Positions 45,023-57,485 of a stretch of DNA of 64,000 nt are shown here, in pieces. This DNA is from Umezawaea beigongshangensis (GTDB lineage: Bacteria > Actinomycetota > Actinomycetes > Mycobacteriales > Pseudonocardiaceae). The notes under the pieces are model-generated. The model saw only the letters and a list, made by a program, of their open reading frames with translations. It had not been told where the DNA came from and ran no database searches. The stretch covers positions 248,001 to 312,000 of the forward strand of contig NZ_JAEIOJ010000007.1 of NCBI RefSeq assembly GCF_016464305.1. The letters are read 5' to 3'. Each line of letters begins with the position of its first letter. Within the stretch, counting starts at the first letter, position 1. The position numbers were made by a program, and so were the translations under genes.

Positions 45023-47284
45023 GTGCCCAGCAGGGACCAGGACGAGCAGAACGTCGAGACGCGCAACGAGAACTCCGGTGTCGCCGACGTGGTGGTACAA
45101 GCGGGCAGCATCACCGGTGATGTTCACGTGCACGCCAGGCCGTCCGATCCACGTGCGGGTTCACCGGAACAGCTGCCGTCGACGGCGTTCGGCTTCACAG
45201 ATCGCGACACCCACCTGGCGTTCTTGGACGACCTCCTGCCGGACCCCGACGACACAGCTGCCGGGAGCAGTCGCATCGCCGTGATCTGCGGAACCGGCGG
45301 TGTCGGCAAGAGCGCGCTGGCCACGTGGTGGGCGCATCGAGTTCGTCACCGCTTCCCGGACGGACAGCTCTACGTCAACCTTCGCTCGTACGACCCCGAT
45401 CGGGAAGTCAGCACGGGCGAGGCGCTGACCGGCTTCCTGCGATCGCTTCAGGTCCCCCACCCCGACATCCCCGGGGAGGTCGACGAACGATCAGCTCGAT
45501 TTCGGTCGCTCACCGCGCACCGCACGATGCTCGTGTTCGTCGACAACGCGCGGACCGCGGACCAGATCCGTCCCCTCCTGCCCGGATCCTCGTCCTCCTT
45601 CGTCGTCGTCACCAGCAGGAACGCCATGCCGGGCCTGGTGTCGCGCGACGGAGCACGACGCGTCGACCTGGACCTGCTCCCCCTTCCGGAAGCCGTGAAG
45701 CTCCTGCGCACGCTGATAGGTGACAGGGTCGACGCCGAACCGCAGCACACGGCCGCGCTCGCGGAACACTGCGCACGCCTTCCCCTGGCGCTGCGCGTCG
45801 CAGCGGAGATCGTGGCCTCACAAACGCACTCGTCGATCGCGGAACTCGTGAACGACCTCGCGGACGAAGAATCCCGCCTGGACGTTCTGGACACAGACGA
45901 CGATCCCCACACCGCGATACGAACCGTCTTCTCCTGGTCGTACGGGTACCTGTCCGAAGCGACAGCACGCACGTTCCGGCTGCTGGGTCTCTACTCGGGT
46001 CGCACCTTCACCGGTTCGACCGTCGCCGCTCTGGCGGACGTCGACAACGCGAGGGCGCGGCAACTGCTCACCACCCTCACCCGCGTGAATCTCGTGGAGA
46101 GAACCCGGGACAGCAGGTACCAGATGCACGACCTGCTGCACGCCTACGCGTCCGAGCTGGCGAACCGCGACGAGACGGAGGCGGATCGGCGAGCCGCACG
46201 GGGCAGGTTGTTCGACCACTTCTTGAGCACCGCGGCCACCGCGATCGACCTGCTGGTACCGCACGAGAAGGTTCGGCGACCGGACACCCGGTGGCAGCAG
46301 CAGCCGCTCGTCACCTTCCACGACGAGCAGCAGGCGGCGTCCTGGATGAGAGCTGAGCAGGAGAACCTGGTGGCGAGCATCCGCTACGCCGCGTCGCACG
46401 GCTGGGACGAGTACGCCAGGGACCTGGCGGCCGTCCTGCACAGACACCTCGACAGCCACGCCGACTTCGAGGTCGCCGCCGAAGTGCACGGCCACGCCGT
46501 GACGTGCGCGCGCAGATCGGGAGACGCGGCCGGCCTGAGCAGGGCGTCGCACGACCTGGGCAGCACGCTTCAGCGGCTGGGCCGCTACAGAGCGGCGGTG
46601 ACGCACCTGACCGAGGCTCTCACCTCGGCAGAACGGGCGGAGGACCAGAACCTGCGAGCACAGGCGCTGAACGACCTCGGTCTCACGCACTGGCTCCTCG
46701 GCGAGTACGAGCGGGCGGTCGATCGCATCAGCGAGGCTCTGGTGGTCTACCGCGACGTCGGGGACACCACCGGGCAGGGATCAGCGCTCAACAACCTCGC
46801 GGTCGTCCACGGACGCCTGGGCGACCTCGCTCAGGCGGTGAGCTTCGTCGAGCAGTCGCTGAGCATCTTCCACCGGACCGGCGACGTGCCGCGGCAGGGC
46901 TACGCGCTCAACGACCTGGCCGTCTTCGAAGCCCGGCTCGACCGGTTCGACGACGCGATGGGGCATCACCGCCAAGCGCTCGACATGGCCGGAGCAACCG
47001 GCGACCGCAGCTTGGAAGCAGCAGCGTTGAACGGGATCGGGAACACCCTGCGGGCGACCGGGAACCCGAGCAGTGCCGTCGAACACCACGAGTTGGCGCT
47101 GGCGATCTCCGAGCGGGTGAGCGACCGCTACGAGCAGGCGCAGGCCCATCGGGGAATCGCGGAAGCCCGTGAAGCGCTCGGCGAGCCGGACGAGGCCGAC
47201 GCCGCGTGGCGTTCCGCTCTGACGATCTACCGGGAACTCGACGCTCCAGAAGCGGTGGAGGTGGCGCGGCGCCTGGAGGGGTGA
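45023..47284 (+). CDS. NB-ARC/TPR NLR-like protein with N-terminal signalling motif
   Basis: 753 residues. After a polar start, residues about 16-39 contain ENSGVADVVVQAGSITGDVH, a short beta-like motif. NB-ARC follows: P-loop GTGGVGKSALATWW (about 90), Walker B LVFVDNART, VVVTSRNAMPG, LPLALRVAAEI and an MHD box YQMHDLLHAYA (368). TPR repeats fill residues 505-745. It resembles AfsR but has no DNA-binding domain, so it is a signalling ATPase rather than a regulator that binds DNA. GTG 45023 follows GGAGG with short spacing; TACCAT (44977-44982) is a likely -10. Codon use is less GC-biased than in its neighbours. Confidence 0.88.
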   Translation: MPSRDQDEQNVETRNENSGVADVVVQAGSITGDVHVHARPSDPRAGSPEQLPSTAFGFTDRDTHLAFLDDLLPDPDDTAAGSSRIAVICGTGGVGKSALATWWAHRVRHRFPDGQLYVNLRSYDPDREVSTGEALTGFLRSLQVPHPDIPGEVDERSARFRSLTAHRTMLVFVDNARTADQIRPLLPGSSSSFVVVTSRNAMPGLVSRDGARRVDLDLLPLPEAVKLLRTLIGDRVDAEPQHTAALAEHCARLPLALRVAAEIVASQTHSSIAELVNDLADEESRLDVLDTDDDPHTAIRTVFSWSYGYLSEATARTFRLLGLYSGRTFTGSTVAALADVDNARARQLLTTLTRVNLVERTRDSRYQMHDLLHAYASELANRDETEADRRAARGRLFDHFLSTAATAIDLLVPHEKVRRPDTRWQQQPLVTFHDEQQAASWMRAEQENLVASIRYAASHGWDEYARDLAAVLHRHLDSHADFEVAAEVHGHAVTCARRSGDAAGLSRASHDLGSTLQRLGRYRAAVTHLTEALTSAERAEDQNLRAQALNDLGLTHWLLGEYERAVDRISEALVVYRDVGDTTGQGSALNNLAVVHGRLGDLAQAVSFVEQSLSIFHRTGDVPRQGYALNDLAVFEARLDRFDDAMGHHRQALDMAGATGDRSLEAAALNGIGNTLRATGNPSSAVEHHELALAISERVSDRYEQAQAHRGIAEAREALGEPDEADAAWRSALTIYRELDAPEAVEVARRLEG

Positions 47285-47289
47285 GACAG

Positions 47290-47800
47290 CTCGCCAGCGA
47301 CTTCCGCTCACGCGAGCCGGTCCACCAGATCGCTCGTCGCATCGTTCCGTCGCCCTCTCCCGGCAGGACGAGGTGTGACGTGCAGTCGCCGGGAGACGTC
47401 GAGCGCGGCGTCGTGACCCGCACCGAGGTGCCGGAGTCGATCGACCGGACGTGGCAGTGCCTCGAACGGGCGTCCACGTCGCGCAGGTGCAGAGCTCGAC
47501 GTGGTCGGGGCTGCTCACGTCGTGGTGGAGCGTGGTGCGGAGGCTCGCGAGCAGGTCGGCGGCGGCGACGGTGGTGGTGGGCGTGCCGTCGCTGGAGCAG
47601 AAGGTGCCGCGATCGACCGGCGCGGAGATCGGCCTTCCCGCTCCCCCGGCCGACGCGTCCCGGCCCGGCGCTCCCGAGTGGTCGATCCGGAGTCGTCCAG
47701 GACCCGGTGCGGTTGCGCGGCCGGGGAGCGGCGGGACGCGAAGGTCACCCGCGGGACGACGTTCACCGCGGTCGTGCTGGTCGTGGCGAAGCACGGGTGA
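47290..47800 (-). pseudogene. Coding-like but frame-broken stretch after the NB-ARC gene
   Basis: No intact gene covers this half kilobase. On the minus strand three successive frames show strong third-position GC and natural-looking peptides: FATTSTTAVNVVPRVTFA near 47780, then DGTPTTTVAAADLLASL near 47570, then VRSIDSGTSVRVTTP near 47420. That is what a gene with two frameshifts would look like. A plus-strand frame near 47470-47680 is similarly biased, so the strand is not certain. No family is recognised. Confidence 0.3.
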
Positions 47801-47805
47801 GGCGA

Positions 47806-47837
47806 CCGGGTGGGAGGGCGGCGGCCCTCCCACCCGG
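47806..47837. terminator. Hairpin terminator after cobN
   Basis: 14-bp perfect stem (47806-47819 with 47824-47837), loop GGCG, directly beyond the cobN stop. Confidence 0.8.
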
Positions 47838-47843
47838 CACCGC

Positions 47844-51449
<3,606 letters not shown>

Positions 51450-51497
51450 GCGAACGCTCCACTCCCCCGGGGTCCTCGCCCCGAGCCGTAGGACACG

Positions 51498-51642
51498 GCG
51501 TCGCGGAGTGTCCTGGCTCCCGGATCGCCGCCTTCCCCGGCCTTCCCGTCCGGGTCGGACAGTGGCCTCGTCTGGGGTCGGCTCCCCGGTCACAGTGGCG
51601 GGACCGCGCCGGACTCCCACCGGCTTCCTCGCTGCGACGTCG
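51498..51642 (-). promoter_or_regulatory. Cobalamin (B12) riboswitch in the cobN leader
   Basis: On the minus strand the order is AAGCCGGTG (51626-51618), then a GCGGTCCCGCCACTGTGACC B12-box core (about 51605-51587), and GGGAGCCAGGACACTC toward 51505; a closing stem GTCGC/GCGAC joins 51638-51634 to 51504-51500. These are the conserved parts of the cobalamin riboswitch. Binding of cobalamin should lower cobN expression. A -35 TTGCGC (51680-51675) and -10 TAGGGT (51658-51653), 16 nt apart, place the transcript start just before it. Confidence 0.92.
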
Positions 51643-51705
51643 TTCGCGGGTGACCCTACCGACAGTCGTCGGCAGCGCAACAAGCCGCCGCGTAGCATCC
51701 GCCGG

Positions 51706-52794
51706 GTGCCAGCCGACGCTTCCGTGCGACGCACGCGCCCGGACGCCTGTCCCGGCGCGCTGGACGTGCACCCGGCGGCCGACGGGGGTCTCGCGCGCGT
51801 GCGCGTGCCCGGCGGAACCCTGACGAACGACCAGTTCAGAGCGTTGATCACGGCGGCCGCGGAGCTGGGCGACGGTTCGATCGAGCTGACGTCGCGGGCC
51901 AACGCGCAGATCCGCGGGCTCGCGGACGGGGCGCAGTTCCCGCTCGCTCGGCGGCTCGCGGACGCCGGGCTGCTGCCCTCGCTGGAGCACGAGCGCGTGC
52001 GCAACGTCATCGCCTCGCCGCTGGGCGACACGCAGCGGACCGTGGACGAGATCGACCGGCGGCTGCGCGCCGATCCCGTGCTGGCCGGACTGCCCGGCCG
52101 CTTCCTGATCACCGTCGACGACGGCACGGGCGACGTGAGCGGGCTGCGCGGCGACGTGGGGCTGCACCGCGTCGGCGCCACCGCGGACGCCCTGCTGCTC
52201 GCGGGCCGGGACACGGGCCTGCGCGTCGCCGACGGACCCGCGACGGTGATCGCCGCGGCGCGGGCGTTCGCCGAGCTGCGCGGCTCGGCGTGGCGCCTGG
52301 CCGAGCTCCAGGACGGGACCACCGCGATCACCGAGCGCCTCGGCGTTCCGGGACGCGAGCGCCTCGCCCTTCCCCCCGCGCCCCCGCCCGCGCCCGGCCG
52401 GCACGGCGACCTGCTCGTCGTCGGCGTGCCGCTGGGCCGCCTGGACCAGCGCGCCGCGCACGCCCTGGCCGCGCTGGGCACGACCGTGCGGCTCACGCCG
52501 TGGCGCAGCGTCGTGGTGCCCGGCGGCGACCGCGAGGCGCTGCGCCTCGGCGACCTCGTCACCGATCCCGCGTCGCCGTGGCACGGCGTCACCGCCTGCA
52601 CCGGCCGCCCCGGCTGCGCCAAGTCGCTCTCGGACGTGCGCGGCGACGCCGCCCGCTGGGTGCGCGCCGGGTCGCGGACCGACGACCTCCCCGTCCACTG
52701 GGCGGGCTGCGAACGCCGCTGCGGACGCCCCACCGGGCCCGTGGTGGACGTCGTCGCGACCGGCGACGGCTACGACGTGCGGAGGGACCAGTGA
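51706..52794 (+). CDS. cobG: Precorrin-3B synthase CobG
   Basis: 362 residues. An oxygen-dependent, siroheme/nitrite reductase-like monooxygenase of the aerobic corrin pathway. Iron-sulfur ligands are in [15 protein letters not shown] and [11 protein letters not shown]; substrate-side block is [22 protein letters not shown] (51693-51698) is 7 nt before GTG 51706, so it is leaderless and not under the riboswitch that controls the divergent cobN. GTGA overlap couples it to cobH. Confidence 0.93.
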   Translation: MPADASVRRTRPDACPGALDVHPAADGGLARVRVPGGTLTNDQFRALITAAAELGDGSIELTSRANAQIRGLADGAQFPLARRLADAGLLPSLEHERVRNVIASPLGDTQRTVDEIDRRLRADPVLAGLPGRFLITVDDGTGDVSGLRGDVGLHRVGATADALLLAGRDTGLRVADGPATVIAAARAFAELRGSAWRLAELQDGTTAITERLGVPGRERLALPPAPPPAPGRHGDLLVVGVPLGRLDQRAAHALAALGTTVRLTPWRSVVVPGGDREALRLGDLVTDPASPWHGVTACTGRPGCAKSLSDVRGDAARWVRAGSRTDDLPVHWAGCERRCGRPTGPVVDVVATGDGYDVRRDQ

Positions 52795-53417
52795 CCAGCT
52801 ACATCACCGACGGTGCGGAGATCTACCGCCGGTCGTTCGCGACGATCCGCGCCGAGGCCGACCTGGGCCGCTTCCCCGCCGACGTGGCGCGGGTCGTGGT
52901 CCGCATGATCCACGCCTGCGGGATGGTCGACCTCGTCGACGACGTCGCGCACTCGCCCGGCGTGGTGGCGTCGGCGCGCGCGGCGCTGCTGGCCGGAGCG
53001 CCGATCCTGTGCGACGCCAACATGGTCGCCGCCGGTGTCACGCGCACGCGGCTGCCCGCGGACAACGAGGTGATCTGCACGCTGCGCGACCCGCGGGTGC
53101 CGGAACTGGCCGCACGGATGCAGAACACGCGCAGCGCCGCCGCGCTGGAGCTGTGGCGCGACCGGCTCGACGGGGCCGTGGTCGCGATCGGCAACGCGCC
53201 CACGGCGCTGTTCCACCTGCTCGACATGATCGCCGCGGGCGCGCCGAAGCCCGCCGCGGTGCTGGGCGTGCCGGTCGGCTTCATCGGCGCGGCCGAGTCG
53301 AAGGACGCGCTGGCGGACAACGACCTCGGCCTGGAGTACCTGGTCGTGCGCGGTCGTCGTGGCGGGAGCGCCATGACCGCGGGCGCCGTCAACGCGATTG
53401 CGAGCGAGGAAGAATGA
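52791..53417 (+). CDS. cobH: Precorrin-8X methylmutase
   Basis: 208 residues. Moves a methyl group from C11 to C12 to give hydrogenobyrinate. The catalytic histidine is in [14 protein letters not shown] (about residue 42); further family stretches are [35 protein letters not shown] and [13 protein letters not shown]. Start GTG overlaps the cobG stop and the stop overlaps the cobIJ ATG, so the three are one transcript. Confidence 0.95.
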   Translation: MTSYITDGAEIYRRSFATIRAEADLGRFPADVARVVVRMIHACGMVDLVDDVAHSPGVVASARAALLAGAPILCDANMVAAGVTRTRLPADNEVICTLRDPRVPELAARMQNTRSAAALELWRDRLDGAVVAIGNAPTALFHLLDMIAAGAPKPAAVLGVPVGFIGAAESKDALADNDLGLEYLVVRGRRGGSAMTAGAVNAIASEEE

Positions 53418-54919
53418 GCACCCCGACAGGCCGCCTCTTCGGTGTGGGGCTGGGCCCCGGCGACCCCGAGCTGATGACCGTGAAGGCGGCCCGGCTCGTC
53501 TCGTCGGCCGACGTGATCGCCTTCCACAGCGCGCGGCACGGCCGCAGCATCGCCCGGTCGATCGCCGCGCCGCACCTGCGGGGCGACCAGATCGAGGAGC
53601 AGCTGGTCTACCCGGTCACCACCGAGACCTCGACGCACCCCGGCGGCTACCAGGGCGCGATCGACGAGTTCTACGAGGCGTGCGCGGCCCGGCTGGCCGC
53701 GCACCTCGACGCGGGCCGCGACGTCGTGGTGCTCGCCGAGGGCGACCCGTTCTTCTACGGCTCCTACATGCACCTGCACAAGCGGCTGGCGCACCGCTAC
53801 CCCACGCAGGTCGTGCCGGGGGTGACGTCGGTGAGCGCCGCCGCGGCCGAGCTGGGCCGTCCCCTGGTGGAGCGCGACGAGGTGCTGACCGTGCTGCCCG
53901 GCACGCTGGACCCCGCGGTGCTGGCGGACCGGCTCGCCGCGACGGACTCCGCCGCCGTGCTGAAGCTGGGCCGCACCTTCGGCGGCGTCCGCGACGCGCT
54001 GGAGAAGGCCGGGCGGCTCGACGAGGCGTGGTACGTGGAGCGCGCCACGACCGACGGGCAGCGCACGCTCCCGCTGGCCGACGTGGACCCCGCGACCGTG
54101 CCGTACTTCTCCCTCGCGCTGCTGCCGAGCCGCGTGCACTCGCGGGAACGGCCCACCGAGCTGTCCGCGCGCGAGAACGGCGCGGGCGGCGAGGTCGTCG
54201 TCGTCGGCCTCGGCCCGGCCGGGCGCGAGTGGCTGACGCCGGAGGCGCAGGAGGCGCTGGCGAGCGCGGACGAGCTGGTGGGCTACACGACCTACCTCGC
54301 GCGGGTCGCGCCGAACCCCCGGCAGCGCAGGCACGCCTCGGACAACAGGGTGGAGGCCGAGCGCGCCGCGTTCGCGCTCGACCTCGCCAAGCGCGGATCG
54401 CGCGTCGCCGTCGTGTCCTCCGGTGATCCGGGGGTGTTCGCGATGGCCAGCGCCGTGCTGGAGGTGGCGGCGGAGGAGCAGTTCGCCGGGGTGCCGGTGC
54501 GCGTGCTGCCCGGTCTCACCGCCGCGCACGCCGTGGCCAGCCGGGTCGGCGCACCGCTGGGGCACGACTACGCCGTGGTGTCGCTGTCCGACCGGCTCAA
54601 GCCGTGGGACGTCGTCGCCCGCCGGCTGGACGCCGCCGCCGGGGCCGACCTGGTGCTCGCGATCTACAACCCGGCGTCGCGCAGCCGCACGTGGCAGGTC
54701 GACGCGATGCGCGACGTGCTGCTGGCGCACCGCTCGCCGGACACGCCGGTCGTCGTGGGCCGCGACGTGGGCGGACCGGAGGAGTCGGTGCGCGTGGTGC
54801 GCCTGGCCGACCTCGACGCGTCCGCGGTGGACATGCGCTGCCTGCTGCTGATCGGCTCGACGCAGACCAGGGTCACGGACAGCGGCGTGGTGTTCACGCC
54901 CCGCCGCTATCCGGGATGA
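53414..54919 (+). CDS. cobIJ: Fused precorrin-2 C20 / precorrin-3B C17 methyltransferase CobIJ
   Basis: 501 residues, two SAM methyltransferase domains in one chain as in mycobacteria. The CobI half (1-245) has [33 protein letters not shown] and [13 protein letters not shown]; the CobJ half (from about 255) has [54 protein letters not shown] and [14 protein letters not shown]. The 3' end overlaps convergent cobK by 26 bp. Confidence 0.95.
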   Translation: MSTPTGRLFGVGLGPGDPELMTVKAARLVSSADVIAFHSARHGRSIARSIAAPHLRGDQIEEQLVYPVTTETSTHPGGYQGAIDEFYEACAARLAAHLDAGRDVVVLAEGDPFFYGSYMHLHKRLAHRYPTQVVPGVTSVSAAAAELGRPLVERDEVLTVLPGTLDPAVLADRLAATDSAAVLKLGRTFGGVRDALEKAGRLDEAWYVERATTDGQRTLPLADVDPATVPYFSLALLPSRVHSRERPTELSARENGAGGEVVVVGLGPAGREWLTPEAQEALASADELVGYTTYLARVAPNPRQRRHASDNRVEAERAAFALDLAKRGSRVAVVSSGDPGVFAMASAVLEVAAEEQFAGVPVRVLPGLTAAHAVASRVGAPLGHDYAVVSLSDRLKPWDVVARRLDAAAGADLVLAIYNPASRSRTWQVDAMRDVLLAHRSPDTPVVVGRDVGGPEESVRVVRLADLDASAVDMRCLLLIGSTQTRVTDSGVVFTPRRYPG

Positions 54920-55649
54920 GCCGCCGCACCACCTCGTCGACGGTCTCCACGACGTCGGCCCCGTCCGGGAGGGGCGGGCGGCGCACGATCACGACGGGCA
55001 GGCCGAGGTGACGTGCCGCGGTGAGCTTCGCGGCCGTCATCGCGCCGCCGCTGTCCTTCGTGACCACGACGTCGATCGCGTGCTCGCGCAGCAGCGCCAG
55101 CTCACCGTCCACGGTAAACGGTCCGCGGTCCAGCACCACGTGGAAGCGTCGCGGCACGGGCGGTTCCGGCGCGTCGACGCTGCGAGCGAGGAACCACAGC
55201 GGCGAGTCGGCGAACACGGCGACGTCGCCGCGGCCGGTGGTGAGGAACACCCGCTCGCCGAGTCCGGGCAGCGCCGCGGCGGCCTCGGGCAGCGAGCCGA
55301 CCCACGTCCACCGGTCGCCCGGCTCCTCGCGCCAGCCTGGTCGCCGCAGCACCAGCAGCGGCAGGCCGAGCCGGGCGGTGGCGCGCGCGGCGTTCCCGCT
55401 CACGGTCGAGGCGAACGGGTGGGTGGCGTCGACCACAGCGGTCACGTCGTTCGCCAGCAGCCACCCGGCCAGGCCGTCCACGCCCCCGAAGCCGCCGACG
55501 CGCACCTCGCCCTCGGGCAGCAGCGGATCGGCGACCCGGCCGGCGAGCGAGGACACGACCCGCGTCCCGGCCTCCCGCAGCGGGGCGAGCCGCGCCGCCA
55601 GGCGTCTGGCCTCGCCGGTCCCACCCAGTACCAGCACGGTGTTCTGCAC
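54894..55649 (-). CDS. cobK: Precorrin-6A reductase CobK
   Basis: 251 residues. NADPH-dependent reduction of precorrin-6A. N-terminal VLVLGGTGEARRLAARL, DATHPFASTVSGNAARA, LTTGRGDVAVFAD and the C-terminal VVTKDSGGAMTAAKLTAARHLGLPVVIVRRP are the family marks. GTG 55649 faces the cbiD ATG with only 17 bp between them, so promoters must overlap the opposing genes or be leaderless; no clear TANNNT box is seen on either side. Confidence 0.93.
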   Translation of the reverse strand: MQNTVLVLGGTGEARRLAARLAPLREAGTRVVSSLAGRVADPLLPEGEVRVGGFGGVDGLAGWLLANDVTAVVDATHPFASTVSGNAARATARLGLPLLVLRRPGWREEPGDRWTWVGSLPEAAAALPGLGERVFLTTGRGDVAVFADSPLWFLARSVDAPEPPVPRRFHVVLDRGPFTVDGELALLREHAIDVVVTKDSGGAMTAAKLTAARHLGLPVVIVRRPPLPDGADVVETVDEVVRRLIPDSGGA

Positions 55650-55666
55650 TGCTGCATCCTGACGGC

Positions 55667-56737
55667 ATGAGCACCGCGCTGCGCCACGGGTGGACCACGG
55701 GAGCGTGCGCCACCGCCGCGACCACGGCCGCGTGCACGGCGCTGCTCACCGGCTCGTTCCCCGACCCGGTGGAGATCCTGCTGCCGAGGGGGCAGACCCC
55801 GGCGTTCGCGCTGGCCCGCGAGGAGTCCGGCGACGGCTGGGCGCGCGCGTCGGTGGTGAAGGACGCGGGCGACGACCCCGACGTCACGCACGGCGCGCTG
55901 ATCTCCTCGACCGTGCGGCACGGCGAGCCCGGCACCGGCGTGGTGTTCCGCGCCGGACCGGGCGTGGGCACCGTCACGAAGCCGGGGCTGCCGCTGCCGG
56001 TGGGCGAACCGGCGATCAACCCGGTGCCGCGGCGGATGATGCGCGAGCACGTCGGACGCGTGGCGGCGGAGCACGGCGGCAGCGGCGACGTGGTGGTGGA
56101 GATCTCCGTCGAGAACGGCGAGGAGATCGCGCGCAGCACGTGGAACCCGCGGCTGGGCATCCTGGGCGGACTGTCCGTCCTGGGCACGACGGGCATCGTC
56201 GTGCCGTACTCGTGCTCGGCGTGGATCGACAGCATCCGGCGCGGCGTGGACGTGGCGCGGGCGGCGGGCCGCCAGCACGTGGCCGGGTGCACGGGCAGCA
56301 CGTCGGAGCAGGTGGCCGCCGCGCTGCACGGCCTGCCGGAGGACGCCCTGCTCGACATGGGCGACTTCGCGGGCGCGGTGCTGAAGTACCTGCGCCGCCA
56401 CCCCGTGCCGAGGCTGACGATCGCCGGTGGCATCGGCAAGCTGTCCAAGCTCGCCGACGGCCACCTCGACCTGCACTCGGGCCGCTCGCAGGTGAACCAC
56501 GACCTGCTGGCGGCGATCGTGCGGGACGCCGGTGGCACGCCGGAGCTGGTGGAGGCCGTGCGCGGCGCGAACACCGCGCTGGGCGCGCTGCACCTGTGCC
56601 AGGAGGCGGCGCTGCCGCTGGGCGACCTGATCGCCGCACGGGCGCGCGACACCGCCGTCGGCGTGCTCCGGGAGGCGCCGGTGGCCGTGGACGTGGTCGT
56701 GATCGACCGGGCCGGTGTGATCGTCGGCCGCGCCTGA
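55667..56737 (+). CDS. cbiD: Cobalt-precorrin-5B C1-methyltransferase CbiD
   Basis: 356 residues. Opens with HGWTTGACATAATTAA, the CbiD signature, and has INPVPRRMMREHV, LGILGGLSVLGTTGIVVPYS and LDMGDFAGAVLKYL. CbiD belongs to the anaerobic pathway by name, and takes the place of CobF here in a cluster that also has oxygen-dependent CobG. The stop codon lies in the arm of a short palindrome shared with cobM. Confidence 0.93.
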   Translation: MSTALRHGWTTGACATAATTAACTALLTGSFPDPVEILLPRGQTPAFALAREESGDGWARASVVKDAGDDPDVTHGALISSTVRHGEPGTGVVFRAGPGVGTVTKPGLPLPVGEPAINPVPRRMMREHVGRVAAEHGGSGDVVVEISVENGEEIARSTWNPRLGILGGLSVLGTTGIVVPYSCSAWIDSIRRGVDVARAAGRQHVAGCTGSTSEQVAAALHGLPEDALLDMGDFAGAVLKYLRRHPVPRLTIAGGIGKLSKLADGHLDLHSGRSQVNHDLLAAIVRDAGGTPELVEAVRGANTALGALHLCQEAALPLGDLIAARARDTAVGVLREAPVAVDVVVIDRAGVIVGRA

Positions 56738-56751
56738 GGGGTCAGGCGCGG
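56728..56751. terminator. Palindromic terminator holding both stop codons
   Basis: CCGCGCCTGA and TCAGGCGCGG (10-bp stem, GGGG loop). The left arm ends in the cbiD TGA and the right arm starts with the reverse complement of the cobM TGA. Confidence 0.7.
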
Positions 56752-57485
56752 CAGCGGGCCGTGGAGTAGAGGTGGCTGTCGGGGAAGTCGTGCGCCGTGA
56801 GGACGTCGCCGACGACGATCACCGCCGTGCGCTTCACCCCGGCCGACTCGACCTGCTCGGCGATGTCGGACAGGGTGCCGCGCAGGATCAGCTCGTCCTC
56901 GCGGCTCGCCCGCGCCACCACGGCCACCGGGCAGTCCGGTCCGTAGCCGGGCAGCAGCTCCGCCACGACCTCGGTGATCCGCTGCACGGCCAGGTGCAGC
57001 ACCATCGTCGACCGGCTGCGGCTCAGCGTCCGCAGGTCCTCGCCCGGTGGCATCGGCGTGGCGCGGGCGGACGTGCGGGTCAGCACCACGGTCTGCCCCA
57101 CGCCCGGCACGGTCAGCTCGCGCTTGAGCGCCGCGGCCGCGGCGGCGAACGCGGGCACCCCCGGCACCACGTCGTAGGGCACGCCCGCGGCGTCCAGGCG
57201 GCGCATCTGCTCGGCCACGGCGCTGAACACCGACGGGTCGCCGGAGTGCAGCCGGGCCACGTCCTGGCCGCGCTCGTGCGCCGCGACGAGTTCGGCGGTG
57301 ATCTGGTCGAGGTCCAGGTCGGCCGTGTCCACCAGGCGCGCGCCGGGCGGGCAGCTCTCCAGCAGCTCCACGGGCACCAGCGCGCCCGCGTACAGGCACA
57401 CCGGTGATGCCGCGAGCACGCGCTGACCGCGAACGGTGACGAGGTCGGCCGCACCCGGTCCCGCGCCGATGAAGTGCACGGTCAT
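56742..57485 (-). CDS. cobM: Precorrin-4 C11-methyltransferase CobM
   Basis: 247 residues, SAM methyltransferase fold. TVHFIGAGPGAADLVTVRG at the start, CLYAGALVPVELL, RLHSGDPSVFSAVAEQMRRL, VPGVPAFAAAAAALKREL and VVLTRTSARATPMP identify CobM/CbiF. ATG 57485 overlaps the cobL stop by 4 bp. Confidence 0.94.
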   Translation of the reverse strand: MTVHFIGAGPGAADLVTVRGQRVLAASPVCLYAGALVPVELLESCPPGARLVDTADLDLDQITAELVAAHERGQDVARLHSGDPSVFSAVAEQMRRLDAAGVPYDVVPGVPAFAAAAAALKRELTVPGVGQTVVLTRTSARATPMPPGEDLRTLSRSRSTMVLHLAVQRITEVVAELLPGYGPDCPVAVVARASREDELILRGTLSDIAEQVESAGVKRTAVIVVGDVLTAHDFPDSHLYSTARCRA

